Assembly: GCF_000740785.1 (NCBI RefSeq)
Contig: NZ_JFZB01000018.1
Coordinates: 1 to 64,000 of the forward strand
Direction: 5' to 3'
Source of the DNA: Paenirhodobacter enshiensis
GTDB lineage: Bacteria > Pseudomonadota > Alphaproteobacteria > Rhodobacterales > Rhodobacteraceae
DNA length: 64,000 nucleotides
Part shown: positions 35,572-45,455 of the stretch, piece after piece
How positions within the stretch are numbered: position 1 is the first letter of the stretch
Layout of the letters: each line of letters starts with the position of its first letter
Program-made: the position numbers and the translations under genes
Notes under the pieces: generated by a model
What the model was told of the DNA's origin: nothing
The model's database searches: none
Seen by the model: the letters and a program-made list of their open reading frames with translations, nothing else

Positions 35572-36519
35572 ATGCACATTTTCATCGCCAAACGCCTGCT
35601 GATCGCGATTCCGACGCTGATCCTGGTGTCGATCTTCGTGTTCACCTTGCAGAAACTGCTGCCGGGCGATCCGGTTCTCGCGCTTGCCGGTGAGGAACGC
35701 GATCCTGCCACGCTCGACGCGATCCGCGCTCAGCTGCATCTGAACGATCCTATCGTCGTGCAATACGGCCGTTGGATCTGGGCGGCGCTGCAGGGCGATC
35801 TGGGAATGTCGCTGCGCACCAACACGCCGGTGACGCAGCTGATCGCGCAAAAGCTGCCGGTGACCATCCAGCTTGCGGTGATGTCGATGATCGTCGCGGT
35901 GCTGTGCGGCATTCCGGGGGGCATCTACGCGGCGGTGCACAAGCGTCGCAAGGGCGATTACATCGTCAATATCCTTGCGCTTTCCGCGCTGTCGATCCCG
36001 AACTTCTGGCTGGGTATCATGATGATCCTGCTGGTGTCGGTAAATCTCGGCTGGCTGCCGGCTTCGGGCTATGTCTCGCCGGTCGAAAACTTCTGGCTGT
36101 CGATGAAGACGATGCTGATGCCCGCGCTGGTTCTGGGCACGGGGCTGAGCGCGACGCTTCTGCGCCATACCCGGTCGTCGATGTCGGGGGTGCTGAAATC
36201 CGACTACATCCGCACCGCGCGCGCCAAGGGCCTGCGCCCGCGCGAGGTGATCCTCGGCCACGCGTTCCGCAACGCGATCCTGCCGATCATCACGCTGATG
36301 GCGCTGTTGTTCGGCGAGCTTCTGGCCGGCGCCGTGCTGACCGAGCAGATTTTCACCATCCCCGGCTTCGGCAAGCTGACGGTCGATGCGGTGTTCACCC
36401 GCGACTATGCCGTCGTGCAGGGCGTGGTGATGTGCACGGCCGTCGCCTTCATCGCGATGAACCTGGTGGCCGATGTGCTTTACGCCTTTCTCAATCCCCG
36501 CCTGAGGGCCAAGCTATGA
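35572..36519 (+). CDS. Peptide/glutathione ABC transporter permease (DppB/GsiC type)
   Basis: A 315-residue inner-membrane permease with about six helices. It shows the DppB N-terminal domain signature FVFTLQKLLPGDPVLAL and EAA-type loop (RTARAKGLRPREVILGHAFR), and ends with the TRDYAVVQGVV stretch usual in the family. The ATG at 35572 was preferred to a TTG six codons upstream because it leads directly into the first hydrophobic helix, although AGGA lies too close for a textbook ribosome binding site. Its stop overlaps the next permease start. Confidence 0.9.
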   Translation: MHIFIAKRLLIAIPTLILVSIFVFTLQKLLPGDPVLALAGEERDPATLDAIRAQLHLNDPIVVQYGRWIWAALQGDLGMSLRTNTPVTQLIAQKLPVTIQLAVMSMIVAVLCGIPGGIYAAVHKRRKGDYIVNILALSALSIPNFWLGIMMILLVSVNLGWLPASGYVSPVENFWLSMKTMLMPALVLGTGLSATLLRHTRSSMSGVLKSDYIRTARAKGLRPREVILGHAFRNAILPIITLMALLFGELLAGAVLTEQIFTIPGFGKLTVDAVFTRDYAVVQGVVMCTAVAFIAMNLVADVLYAFLNPRLRAKL

Positions 36520-37379
36520 GCGATACCTCTGCCGCGCTGCCGCCGCGTGCGTCCTCGCGCGTGCTGCGCAGCCTGCGCCACAACCCGAGCGCCATCGCCG
36601 GTGCGGCGATCATCCTGCCCATCGTGATCCTTGCGCTTCTCGCCCCGGTGCTGCCGATCCCATCGCCCGACGCGACAAGCTGGACCGCGATCCGCAAGGC
36701 GCCCTCGGCGCTCCACTGGCTCGGCACGGACGAGCTTGGCCGCGATATCCTGTCGCGGATGATCTGGGGGGCGCGGGCTTCGCTTCTGGCGGGGGTGGTG
36801 TCGATCGCCATCGCACTGGTGACGGGGGTGCCGCTCGGCATTCTGGCGGGTTATTTCGGCGGCTGGGTCGACATGGTGATCTCGCGCGTGACCGAGGCCC
36901 TTCTGGCGCTGCCGTTTCTCATCATGGCAATCGCGCTTGCCGCTTTCCTCGGGCCGTCGCTGACCAATGCGATGATCGCCATCGGGCTTTCGGCGATGCC
37001 GGTGATGATCCGGCTGACCCGCGGCCAGGTCATGGCCGTCAAGGCCGAGGATTACGTCGAGGGCGCCCGTGCCATCGGTCTCAATCACCTTGAAATCATG
37101 TCGCGCTACGTGTTCCCGAACATCGTGCCGCCGATCATCGTGCAGGCGACGCTGACCATCGCCACCGCGATCATCGCCGAGGCCTCGCTGTCCTTCCTCG
37201 GCCTCGGTCAGCAGGCGCCGGCCCCGTCCTGGGGGGCGATGCTGAACACGGCGAAGAACTTCCTGACCCAGGCGCCCACCTATGCGCTTTTCCCCGGCGT
37301 CGCGATTTTCCTGACGGTGGTGGGGTTCAACCTTCTCGGCGACGGGCTGCGCGATGCGCTCGACCCGCGCGAGCAATAA
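36516..37379 (+). CDS. Peptide/glutathione ABC transporter permease (DppC/GsiD type)
   Basis: A 287-residue partner permease with an N-terminal cytoplasmic stretch, about six helices, the WLGTDELGRDILSRMIWGAR signature of DppC proteins and the EAA loop EGARAIGLNHLEIMSRYVFP. It begins with a 4-base overlap with the DppB-type gene and ends 16 bp before the gamma-glutamyltransferase gene. Confidence 0.9.
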   Translation: MSDTSAALPPRASSRVLRSLRHNPSAIAGAAIILPIVILALLAPVLPIPSPDATSWTAIRKAPSALHWLGTDELGRDILSRMIWGARASLLAGVVSIAIALVTGVPLGILAGYFGGWVDMVISRVTEALLALPFLIMAIALAAFLGPSLTNAMIAIGLSAMPVMIRLTRGQVMAVKAEDYVEGARAIGLNHLEIMSRYVFPNIVPPIIVQATLTIATAIIAEASLSFLGLGQQAPAPSWGAMLNTAKNFLTQAPTYALFPGVAIFLTVVGFNLLGDGLRDALDPREQ

Positions 37380-37395
37380 GACAGAAAGACGGATC

Positions 37396-39198
37396 ATGGC
37401 TGCTTTCACCACCCGCCCCGAACTGACCGGCACCTTCGGCATGGTCACCTCGACCCATTGGATCGCGACGGCGGTCGGTATGGCGATCCTGGAAAAGGGC
37501 GGCAACGCCTTTGACGCCGCGGTCGCGACGGGCTTTGCGCTCAACGTGGTCGAGCCGCATCTGAACGGTGCGGGCGGCGATCTGCCGGCGGTGTTCTATT
37601 CCGAGAAGACCGGCAAGGTGCAGGTGCTGTGCGCGCAGGGGCCGGCGCCCGCCGGCGCCACCATCGCGCATTACCGCGCCGAGGGGCTCGATCTGATCCC
37701 CGGCGACGGGTTGCTCGCGACGGTCATTCCGGGCGCCTTCGACGGCTGGATGCTGATGCTGCGCGATTACGGCACGATGACGGTGCGCGACGTTCTCAGC
37801 CCCGCGATCCACTACGCCGAGACCGGGCATCCGGTGCTGGAACGCGTGGCGAATTCGATCGAGGCGCTCGGCGCGTTCTTCAAGACCGAATGGCCGACCT
37901 CCTATGAAACCTGGCTGCCGGGCGGCACGGCGCCGAAGACGGGCGCGTTGTTCCGCAATCCGGTCCTTGCCCGCACCTGGACCCGGCTGATCGAGGCGGC
38001 CGAGGCCGTCGAGGGCCGCGAGGCGCAGATCGACGCTGCCCGCGATGCCTTCTATCGCGGCTTCGTGGCCGAGGAGATGCAGGCCTATCTCGACACGGCC
38101 GAGGTGATGGACGCGAGCGGCCGGCGCCACCGCGCAGTGCTGAACCGCGATGACATGGCCGGCTATCATGCCACCATCGAGGATCCGGTGCGCGCCGACT
38201 ATGGCGACTGGACGGTGTGCAAGACCGGCCCCTGGGGTCAGGGCCCGGTGCTGCTGCAGACGCTGGCGATCCTGAAGCACACCGACATCGCGTCGATGGC
38301 CCCCGACGGCGCGGATTTCGTCCATACCGTGATCGAGGCGATGAAGCTCGCCTTCGCCGACCGTGAAGTCTATTACGGCGATTCCGGGTTCAGCGAGGTG
38401 CCGCTCGACACCCTGCTGTCGGATGCCTATGGCGCCGAACGGGCGAAGCTGATCGGCCCGGCCGCCTCGCTTGAACTGCGTCCCGGCCATGTTCCGGGCT
38501 TCGAGGCGCAGATCGAGCGCACGATGGCCATGCTCGCCGCGCGCAAGGGCGGTGCGGTCTACGAGCCGACGATGGCGCATCTGGCGAATTCCAATGACAA
38601 GCCGACCGAGAAGCGCGGCGACACCGTGCACATGGATATTGTCGACCGCTGGGGCAACATGGTCTCGGCGACGCCCTCGGGCGGGTGGCTGCAAAGCTCG
38701 CCGGTGCTGCCGACGCTCGGTTTCTGCCTCAACTCGCGGGCGCAGATGTTCTGGCTCGAAGAGGGGCTGCCGGCCTCGCTGGCGCCGGGCAAGCGGCCGC
38801 GGACCACGCTGACGCCCTCGCTCGCGCTGCTGAACGGGCGCCCGACGCTCGCCTTCGGCACACCGGGCGGCGACCAGCAGGACCAGTGGCAGCTGTCGTT
38901 CTTCCTGCGCTACGTCCATCACGCGCTGAACCTGCAACAGGCGATCGACCTGCCGCTGTTCCATTCGACGCATTTTCCCGGCTCGTTCTTCCCGCGCACC
39001 ATGGCGCCCGGCCAGATGATGATCGAGGACCGGATCGGCGCGGAGGTGATCGCCGATCTGCGCGCTCGCGGTCACGAGGTGAAGGTGGCGGGGCCGTGGG
39101 ACATCGGCCGTCTGACCGCGGCACGGCGTGATGCGGACGGGCTGCTTCACGCCGCGGCGACGCCGCGTCTGATGCAGGCCTATGCCGCCGGCCGGTAG
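37396..39198 (+). CDS. Gamma-glutamyltransferase family protein, probably cytoplasmic
   Basis: A 600-residue Ntn-hydrolase that cleaves the gamma-glutamyl bond of glutathione or related peptides. The autocatalytic nucleophile is Thr410 in RGDTVHMDIVDRWGN, with the GKRPRTTLTPSLAL and GTPGGDQQDQWQLSF stretches typical of the small-subunit half. Unlike the periplasmic enzymes it has no signal peptide (starts MAAFTTRPELTGTFGMV), so it probably acts on imported peptides, consistent with its position inside the ABC importer operon. A GC hairpin separates it from the ATPase gene. Confidence 0.92.
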   Translation: MAAFTTRPELTGTFGMVTSTHWIATAVGMAILEKGGNAFDAAVATGFALNVVEPHLNGAGGDLPAVFYSEKTGKVQVLCAQGPAPAGATIAHYRAEGLDLIPGDGLLATVIPGAFDGWMLMLRDYGTMTVRDVLSPAIHYAETGHPVLERVANSIEALGAFFKTEWPTSYETWLPGGTAPKTGALFRNPVLARTWTRLIEAAEAVEGREAQIDAARDAFYRGFVAEEMQAYLDTAEVMDASGRRHRAVLNRDDMAGYHATIEDPVRADYGDWTVCKTGPWGQGPVLLQTLAILKHTDIASMAPDGADFVHTVIEAMKLAFADREVYYGDSGFSEVPLDTLLSDAYGAERAKLIGPAASLELRPGHVPGFEAQIERTMAMLAARKGGAVYEPTMAHLANSNDKPTEKRGDTVHMDIVDRWGNMVSATPSGGWLQSSPVLPTLGFCLNSRAQMFWLEEGLPASLAPGKRPRTTLTPSLALLNGRPTLAFGTPGGDQQDQWQLSFFLRYVHHALNLQQAIDLPLFHSTHFPGSFFPRTMAPGQMMIEDRIGAEVIADLRARGHEVKVAGPWDIGRLTAARRDADGLLHAAATPRLMQAYAAGR

Positions 39199-39210
39199 CA
39201 CAACCAACCG

Positions 39211-39230
39211 CCGGGCGGGGGTCCGCCCGG
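39211..39230 (+). other. Intercistronic hairpin between gamma-glutamyltransferase and ATPase genes
   Basis: CCGGGCGG-GGGT-CCGCCCGG, a perfect 8-bp stem with a 4-base loop, 12 bp after the gamma-glutamyltransferase stop. It has no T-run; an mRNA-stabilising or partial-termination role is possible. Confidence 0.45.
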
Positions 39231-39258
39231 TCGGACAGCACAGACAGGAAGACCTCCG

Positions 39259-41124
39259 ATGCACCCAAGCCTTGCCCCCGACAGCCTTGCCTCCGATGCC
39301 CGGCCGATGGCCGATACGCCCGTGCTGTCGATCCGCGGGCTGACCACGGCGTTTCGCACCGATGACGGCTGGCGCGAGGTGATCCGCGATATCTCGTTCG
39401 ATATTCACGCCGGCGAGACGGTGGCGGTGGTGGGTGAAAGCGGCTCGGGCAAGTCGGTGACCTCGCTTTCGGCGATGCGGCTTCTCGATCCGCATCTGTC
39501 GCGGGTCTCGGGCGAGGTGCTGCTGAACGGGCGCGATCTGCTGCGGCTGAGCGAGGCCGAGATGGAGAACGTCCGCGGCAACGACATGTCGATGATCTTC
39601 CAGGAGCCGATGACGTCGCTCAACCCGGCCTATACCGTCGGGCGCCAGATCGCCGAGGTGCTGATGCGCCACAAGGGGCTGAGCCGCCATGACGCCCGCG
39701 CCGAGACCATCCGCATGATGGAGCGCGTGCGTATCCCCAACGCCGCCGGCCGCTTCGATCAGTATGCGCATGAGTTCTCTGGCGGGATGCGGCAGCGGGT
39801 GATGATCGCGATGGCGCTGGCCTCGCGCCCGAAACTGCTGATCGCGGACGAACCGACGACGGCACTCGATGTCACGATTCAGGGCCAGATCCTCGATCTG
39901 ATCAAGGAATTGCAGGCCGAGGAGGGCACCGCCGTCCTGTTCATCACCCATGACATGGGCGTGGTCGCCGAGATCGCCGATCGCACCGTGGTGATGTATC
40001 GCGGCGATCTGATCGAGACCGGCCCCACCGGGAAGATCTTCGCCGATGCGGCAGAGCCCTATTCGCGCGCGCTTCTGGCCTCGGTGCCGCGGCTCGGCGC
40101 GATGGCGGGGCAGGTGGCGCCGCTGCGCTTCCCGAAAGTCGACATGGAGACCGGCGCCGTTACGGCCGAACCCCCGCTCGCCCGGTCCGTCGATTACACC
40201 GCCGCGCCGATCCTGAGCGTGCGCAACCTCGTCACCCGGTTCGACGTGCGCGCGGGCATTCTCAACCGCCCGGTCGGCGCCGTTCACGCGGTCGAGGGTG
40301 TCAGCTTCGATCTCTGGGCCGGCGAGACGCTGGCCATCGTCGGGGAATCGGGCTGCGGCAAGTCCACCACGGGCCGTTCGTTGATGCGGCTGATCGAGCC
40401 GCGCTCGGGCTCCGTCACGCTTGAGGGCCGCGATCTGCTGAGCCTCGGCGGGGCGCAGCTGCGCGGGATGCGGCGCGATGTGCAGATGATCTTTCAGGAT
40501 CCGTTCTCCTCGCTCAACCCGCGGATGACGGTGGGGCAGGCGGTGGCCGAGCCGATGGTGAAACATGGCATGATCGGCCGTGGCCGCGCCGGGCGTCAGC
40601 GGGTGGCGGAGCTTCTGGAACAGGTCGGGCTGCCGGCTGCCGCGATCGACCGCTATCCGCACGAGTTTTCCGGCGGGCAGCGCCAGCGCGTCGCCATCGC
40701 CCGCGTGCTGGGGCTGGAGCCGAAGGTGATCGTGGCCGACGAGGCGGTCTCGGCGCTCGATGTCTCGATCAAGGCACAGGTGTGCAACCTGTTGATCGAC
40801 CTGCAGGAACGGCTGGGCATCGCATTCCTGTTCATCAGCCACGATATGGCCGTGGTCGAGCGGATCAGCCACCGTATCGCGGTGATGTATCTGGGCGAGA
40901 TCGTCGAGATCGGCACCCGCGAGGCTCTGTTCGCGAACCCGCAGCATCCTTACACGAAGCGCCTGATCGCGGCCGTTCCCGTCCCCGATCCGGCCCGGCG
41001 GCGGATGCGGCGCGATGCCGGGGCGAGCGAGCTGAAAAGCCCGGTTCGCGCCCTAGGCTACGAGCCGCCGGCGCGCCACTGGGCGGACCTCGGCGGCGGC
41101 CATCTTGTCATGCAGGCAGAGTGA
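39259..41124 (+). CDS. Fused double ATP-binding protein of the peptide/glutathione importer (GsiA-like)
   Basis: A 621-residue protein with two complete ABC ATPase domains, as in E. coli GsiA (also about 620 residues). Domain 1 (about 15-275) has Walker [10 protein letters not shown], signature [15 protein letters not shown] and [11 protein letters not shown]. Domain 2 (about 310-600) has [24 protein letters not shown] and [10 protein letters not shown]. Each domain ends in the oligopeptide-transporter C-terminal region. It energises the two permeases at 35572-37379. The gene ends 18 bp before the convergent GTPase operon. Confidence 0.93.
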   Translation: MHPSLAPDSLASDARPMADTPVLSIRGLTTAFRTDDGWREVIRDISFDIHAGETVAVVGESGSGKSVTSLSAMRLLDPHLSRVSGEVLLNGRDLLRLSEAEMENVRGNDMSMIFQEPMTSLNPAYTVGRQIAEVLMRHKGLSRHDARAETIRMMERVRIPNAAGRFDQYAHEFSGGMRQRVMIAMALASRPKLLIADEPTTALDVTIQGQILDLIKELQAEEGTAVLFITHDMGVVAEIADRTVVMYRGDLIETGPTGKIFADAAEPYSRALLASVPRLGAMAGQVAPLRFPKVDMETGAVTAEPPLARSVDYTAAPILSVRNLVTRFDVRAGILNRPVGAVHAVEGVSFDLWAGETLAIVGESGCGKSTTGRSLMRLIEPRSGSVTLEGRDLLSLGGAQLRGMRRDVQMIFQDPFSSLNPRMTVGQAVAEPMVKHGMIGRGRAGRQRVAELLEQVGLPAAAIDRYPHEFSGGQRQRVAIARVLGLEPKVIVADEAVSALDVSIKAQVCNLLIDLQERLGIAFLFISHDMAVVERISHRIAVMYLGEIVEIGTREALFANPQHPYTKRLIAAVPVPDPARRRMRRDAGASELKSPVRALGYEPPARHWADLGGGHLVMQAE

Positions 41125-41142
41125 TCGCGGCCCGGGGAGGGC

Positions 41143-41910
41143 TCAGCCCTTTGCCCATTCCCGGATCAGCAGGCCCAGTTCCTGCGGGCGGAATTCGCGC
41201 AGCGCGATCCCTTCCTCGGTGGCGCTGAGCGCCTCTGCCGGGCCGGGATCCTCGCTTGCAGGCAGCCAGACCATCAGCAAATCGTGACCGAGCTGCGTCT
41301 GAAGACCCGAAATCACCCCGGCCATCGAGGTCGGGGCCATCGGATCCGAACGGGTGTGGATCTCGGTTTGGGGGGCTTCCGTGGCTGGCGCGGTCCCGAC
41401 CGGGGCTTCGGTGACAGAGGTAAGTGTGACCGCAGTTTCGGAAACCGGGATCGCGGAGATGGCGGGCGCCGGGTCGGCGACCGGGGTTGGCTGGTCGGGC
41501 TCCAGCACGATGGTGGCGGGGAGCCCCTCGTCTTGCCCGAAATTTCCGTCGAGCAGCTCGAACCGCTGGGTCAGGTCGTGATCGCGGGCGAGAAACTGCC
41601 GGATACAGCCGTTCAGCCGGGCGGCCACGGCCTCGCGCCCGGCGGCGTCGATCTGGTCGAGATGCAGGTTCACCTCGGCATTGCCGGGGATCTGCAGCGT
41701 AATGCCGTAGATCCGACGCCAGCCCGCGTCGATGCCCAGACGGTTCTCGCCACAACCGAGCCAGATCCGTTGCGGCAGGACGGTATCGCCGATCGCACGC
41801 GCCAGCAGCAGTTGCTTGCGGCGCAGCGGCAGCCCGGCGGCGATGATCCCGCCCGGGCCTTCGTCACGGCGCAGCTGTGCCTTGTGCTGAAGCGTGTTCA
41901 CCGTTGCCAT
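41143..41910 (-). CDS. Protein of unknown function, last gene of the GTPase/Roadblock operon
   Basis: A 255-residue protein I do not recognise. Residues 1-125 are mixed and probably globular (RIWLGCGENRLGIDAGWRRI). Residues about 130-195 are rich in proline, alanine, threonine and glutamate and look disordered. The last 55 (LQTQLGHDLLMVWLPASED and EFRPQELGLLIREW) are again structured. There are no membrane segments or signal peptide. GGAGGGGAGG precedes the start. It lies 12 bp after the Roadblock-like gene, so it is the fifth gene of the operon and may be a linker or effector for the GTPases (inference from position only). Confidence 0.75.
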   Translation of the reverse strand: MATVNTLQHKAQLRRDEGPGGIIAAGLPLRRKQLLLARAIGDTVLPQRIWLGCGENRLGIDAGWRRIYGITLQIPGNAEVNLHLDQIDAAGREAVAARLNGCIRQFLARDHDLTQRFELLDGNFGQDEGLPATIVLEPDQPTPVADPAPAISAIPVSETAVTLTSVTEAPVGTAPATEAPQTEIHTRSDPMAPTSMAGVISGLQTQLGHDLLMVWLPASEDPGPAEALSATEEGIALREFRPQELGLLIREWAKG

Positions 41911-41922
41911 CCTCCCCTCCGG

Positions 41923-42330
41923 TCAGAGTGCCGCGACCACGCCGTCCATCGCCATGCGCGACTTGGCCAGAACCATGCCGACGTTGGCGTCGCGGGTGGT
42001 CACGAAAACCGCGACATGCTCGGGATATTTCTTGGTGCGGATGAAAACGTGCAGCAGGTTGGTGCTGAACACGAGGATCTCCTGGAAATAGCGCGGCCGT
42101 TCGTTCGACTCGCCACGGGACTTGGCGAAGGCCGCCTCGATGTGCCGGATCGAGGGTCCCTCGAACATGTCGGCGGTGACGGCGGCAACCATGTCGAGCA
42201 CTTCCTGCGGATGGGTGTCGAGCGTCTTGCACGACAGAAGCATCCCCGACGTCATGTCGATATAGGCGCCGGCGACGCACTCGGGGATGGATTTCATTGC
42301 AACGGCGATGGCGTTGTCGAGGGTTGACAT
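41923..42330 (-). CDS. Roadblock/LC7-like protein
   Basis: A 135-residue protein whose pattern resembles the Roadblock/LC7 fold: an initial helix, paired strands (VAGAYIDMTSGMLLSCKT), a long helix (HPQEVLDMVAAVTADMF), then strands and a final helix (ANVGMVLAKSRMAMDGVV). In bacteria such proteins (for example MglB) act as regulators or activating partners of small GTPases. It is embedded among three GTPase-like genes, which fits that role. AAGGA stands 6 bases before the ATG. The assignment is by pattern only. Confidence 0.7.
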   Translation of the reverse strand: MSTLDNAIAVAMKSIPECVAGAYIDMTSGMLLSCKTLDTHPQEVLDMVAAVTADMFEGPSIRHIEAAFAKSRGESNERPRYFQEILVFSTNLLHVFIRTKKYPEHVAVFVTTRDANVGMVLAKSRMAMDGVVAAL

Positions 42331-42365
42331 GGCTGTCCTTCTTTCATCAGGTTTGCATATTTATT

Positions 42366-43289
42366 TTATTGCAAATCAGTTTGTTGGTGGTTTGCAGTCA
42401 GGGAGGGATCCAGGATCCGGTCATTCATCTGAACGGCCAGATCCCAGGCCCAGGTGTCGCGGTCGGGCGCATAGGCGAACCGGTCCAGGGCTGCGCGCGC
42501 ACGCTGGAAAAGCGGGGCCTCGGGGCTGTCTGGGGCTGTCGAGCGCAGAGCGTCGAGACGGCGCGTCATCTCGCTCCAGAGCCGGCCTTCCCCTGCCTCC
42601 GGGTCGAGCGCGATGGCTTCGAGGATGTCGAAGGTGTCGCTCCAGCGGGGGGCGGGACGCAGCTCCGGAGCGGGCGTATCGGGCGGCAGACTGTCCGCCG
42701 GCGTCAGCACCAGGACCGGACGCGGCGTCTCCCGGGCGGCTTCGATTGCCGCCACGATCCGGCTGGCACCGCTGCCTTGCCAGGTTGCATCCTCGGACAG
42801 CCCGGCCTGAATGGCGCTGCCCGCCTCGATCATGACGAGCGCGGCGAACCGGTCGCGGGTCAGCACGGCGACGCGGGCGCGCACCTTCTCGCGCGCGTCG
42901 GCACTGAGCAGATCGCTGCGCATCACCGCGATCACTGCGTTGTGAAACAGCCGGGGCGGCAGGGTCTCGATGAGGTCGGATTCGCTCAGGCACCAAGCAC
43001 GTTGCGCCATGGTGCACCAGATCAGCATATCGGCGCTTTCCAGCTCGGCCCGGGCGGCCGGGTCGAGGTGGCCGTTCTCGTCGATCGGGATTTCGACCAG
43101 TGTGATGCCGTTGCCCATCGCCAGCGAGATCGGCGGCTGGCGCGACCAGGTGACCCCCACCGGCATCACCGGCTGGCGCAGCAGCAGGTTGACCAGCGAC
43201 GATTTGCCGGAGTTGAACTCTCCGGCGATCGCGACGCGGAACGGGGCCGGATCCACGGCCGGAGGGGTGCGCAGGTCAGTCACAGGCAT
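42366..43289 (-). CDS. Small dynamin-like P-loop GTPase, partly degenerate
   Basis: A 307-residue protein with an intact Walker A/G1 motif GEFNSGKSS at 23-31, close to those of dynamin-like proteins. The usual G3 DTPG is replaced around LVEIPIDENG, and the G4 region reads MRSDLL in place of N/T-KxD, so nucleotide handling may be altered. The tail after about residue 200 is helical and proline-rich. It lies 6 bp after the large dynamin-like gene. It is probably a regulatory or partner GTPase, not a membrane-remodelling dynamin by itself (inference). Confidence 0.78.
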   Translation of the reverse strand: MPVTDLRTPPAVDPAPFRVAIAGEFNSGKSSLVNLLLRQPVMPVGVTWSRQPPISLAMGNGITLVEIPIDENGHLDPAARAELESADMLIWCTMAQRAWCLSESDLIETLPPRLFHNAVIAVMRSDLLSADAREKVRARVAVLTRDRFAALVMIEAGSAIQAGLSEDATWQGSGASRIVAAIEAARETPRPVLVLTPADSLPPDTPAPELRPAPRWSDTFDILEAIALDPEAGEGRLWSEMTRRLDALRSTAPDSPEAPLFQRARAALDRFAYAPDRDTWAWDLAVQMNDRILDPSLTANHQQTDLQ

Positions 43290-43295
43290 GACGGA

Positions 43296-45437
43296 TCAGA
43301 CCTTGCCCGGCACGGCCCCGGCAGCGGCGGGGGCGGCTGCCACCAGATCGCCGAAGTCGCGCTCCAGAGCCTCGCGTGCGGCGCCGATCACCGCGACACG
43401 GGCCGAGATGGCCTCGGCGCGGCGGGTGCGCTCGGCCTGGATCTGAGCGATGCGTTCGCGCGTGCCGCTTTGCGTCAGGGCCAGTGCGTCGGATTTCAGC
43501 GCACCGGCTTCGGATTCGATCAGCACATGCGCCGCCCGGGCAAGATCCGCCAGCCGGTCCATCGCCGCCTTGTTGCGTGCGGCCAGCGCCTCCTGAACGG
43601 TGCGGTTCAGGGCTTCGACTGCGGGGCGCATCTCGGCGTGAATGATCTGGCTCAGCCGCTCCATCGCCTCCTCGGCACTCATCGTCCGGGCACGCCAGAA
43701 CTTCCAGCCACGCTGTGCGGTGAAGTCCATCTCGACCAGCGCGGAATGCGGCTTGAAGCCGGGCAGGATCTCGTCCGAGGGCAGGCTGTCGAGGATCTTC
43801 GAAACATCCATCTCGCCGGCAATCGGGCGGATGCGGTCGTTCAGCGCCTCAGCATGGCGCATCAGGATGCGGTCGATCTCGATGCGGGCATTGCGATAGC
43901 CGGACATCACCTGTGCCTCGACCCGGCGGCACAGTGCCTCGATGTCGATTGACCAGCGTTCGGGGGCACCTTCGGCCTGCATCGCGGTGCCGAGGGCGCG
44001 GACCTGCTCCTGCACGAAGGCGTTCAGCGTCGATTGCACGACATTCGACACCGACACGATCGCCACATCGCCATTCGCCAGAATGGCGTTGCGGCCATGC
44101 CCCGACACCGCGTCGAGGCCCCGGCCCACGTCCGACAGTGCCGTCAGGCGGGTGTCGATGCGCTCTTTCTCGACGGCGATCAGGTTCGGGATGTCCGAGG
44201 TGTCCACCAGATGGCTGCGTTCCTTGCCAAGCCGCGCGCTGAGCAGCTTGTCCATCAGATCCAGCGCGGAATCGCATTCCGTCGCGGCTTCGGACAGGGC
44301 GGCGCGGATCGGTCCGGCCTCGATCAGCTGCGACAGGCAGGCCGCCAGCTGCGGCAGACCCGAGGCGCGATAGATCCGTTCGCGTGCGGTGCCGCCTTCG
44401 GGCGCCAGATGCGCGACCGCGGGCGCAGCCACGGCTGCCTCGACCTCGGCATCCGTCCCCAGAAGCGCCATCCGCCCCCAGCCCGCGCTGCCCGCAAGCA
44501 GCACATAGCCGGTCTGGCCGAGTTCATCCTTCAGCCGGGCATCGAGTGCGCCGAGAAGCTCGGGCACATCCTTCACCGGATCGGGCAGCTCGTCGATGCG
44601 GTTGACGAAAATCACCGTGCGCTTGCCGCGATGCACCGACAGCATCTTCAGCAGCGCCACATCCGCCGGACCGAGCGCCTGATGCGCCGAAAGCGTCACG
44701 ACGAAGATGTCGGCGTGCTTGAAGCTCGAGGTGGTGATCTCGTCGCGCACCAGGAAGGGATCGTTGATGCCGGGGGTGTCGGAAACTGTCACCGGCACCC
44801 GGAACGGTCCCGGCGGCAGGAAGATCGAGGCGCTCTTGGTGATGCCCGAGAACCGGCCGGCGGTCGATCCGGGGTTGGTCTCGGCGTCATAGCCGGCGCT
44901 GACGTAACGCTCCAGCACCTCGGGGGTGATCTCGTTGAACCGATGGGTCTTGCCCAGAAGCAGCCGGTAAAGCGCGCCGAGGCGGCGCTCGGCGTTCTGC
45001 TGCATCTCCAGCACCTGGCGTTCGAGGATATCGCGGCGGAAGCCGGGCAGAAGCTCCTCGGTCAGGCGGCGGGTTTCGGCGTCGCCTTCGATCATCCGCA
45101 GCCATTCGGACTCGCTGAACAGCTGGAATTCGCCGCCCGAGGCCGGCTTGTTGGGGTGGCCGAAATACAGGTTGGTGATCACCGCGGTCCAGGGGTTGAC
45201 CTCGGTCGGCAGGAAATTTCCGAGCCCGGTCAGTGCGTTGATCAGCGAGCTTTTGCCCGATTTGACCTGACCGACGACCGAGACCGTCGCCGAGGCGGCC
45301 CGCAGCCGTTCCAGCGCGCGCCCGATCAGCGGTTTGGCTTCGGCCTCGTCGCCGGCGGTGGCCGGGGCGAGATCGCCGGCGAAGGTGTCGATGCGGCGAC
45401 GCGGGGACTCGGCAATCGGATCAATGGAAAAGGTCAT
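43296..45437 (-). CDS. Bacterial dynamin-like GTPase
   Basis: A 713-residue dynamin-family protein. G1 is GQVKSGKSS at 56-64, G2 threonine is in LPTEVNPWTAVIT (about 77-89), G3 is DTPG at 220-223 and G4 is NRID at 279-282, so the GTPase is complete. The rest (about 330-700) is long, charged and helical, as in the dynamin middle/GED stalk, with a possible tip around GWKFWRAR. No clear transmembrane helices are seen. Bacterial relatives remodel or bind membranes. The start ATG at 45437 was preferred to a TTG six codons upstream. It lies between a pseudo-GTPase and a small GTPase in one operon. Confidence 0.87.
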   Translation of the reverse strand: MTFSIDPIAESPRRRIDTFAGDLAPATAGDEAEAKPLIGRALERLRAASATVSVVGQVKSGKSSLINALTGLGNFLPTEVNPWTAVITNLYFGHPNKPASGGEFQLFSESEWLRMIEGDAETRRLTEELLPGFRRDILERQVLEMQQNAERRLGALYRLLLGKTHRFNEITPEVLERYVSAGYDAETNPGSTAGRFSGITKSASIFLPPGPFRVPVTVSDTPGINDPFLVRDEITTSSFKHADIFVVTLSAHQALGPADVALLKMLSVHRGKRTVIFVNRIDELPDPVKDVPELLGALDARLKDELGQTGYVLLAGSAGWGRMALLGTDAEVEAAVAAPAVAHLAPEGGTARERIYRASGLPQLAACLSQLIEAGPIRAALSEAATECDSALDLMDKLLSARLGKERSHLVDTSDIPNLIAVEKERIDTRLTALSDVGRGLDAVSGHGRNAILANGDVAIVSVSNVVQSTLNAFVQEQVRALGTAMQAEGAPERWSIDIEALCRRVEAQVMSGYRNARIEIDRILMRHAEALNDRIRPIAGEMDVSKILDSLPSDEILPGFKPHSALVEMDFTAQRGWKFWRARTMSAEEAMERLSQIIHAEMRPAVEALNRTVQEALAARNKAAMDRLADLARAAHVLIESEAGALKSDALALTQSGTRERIAQIQAERTRRAEAISARVAVIGAAREALERDFGDLVAAAPAAAGAVPGKV

Positions 45438-45455
45438 CACAGGTCGTCCATCCAA

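Noticed and set aside
37327-40947. 1206-codon minus-strand open frame
   Set aside because: It is antisense to the gamma-glutamyltransferase and ATPase genes, whose proteins are unambiguous. The antisense translation has no known motif.
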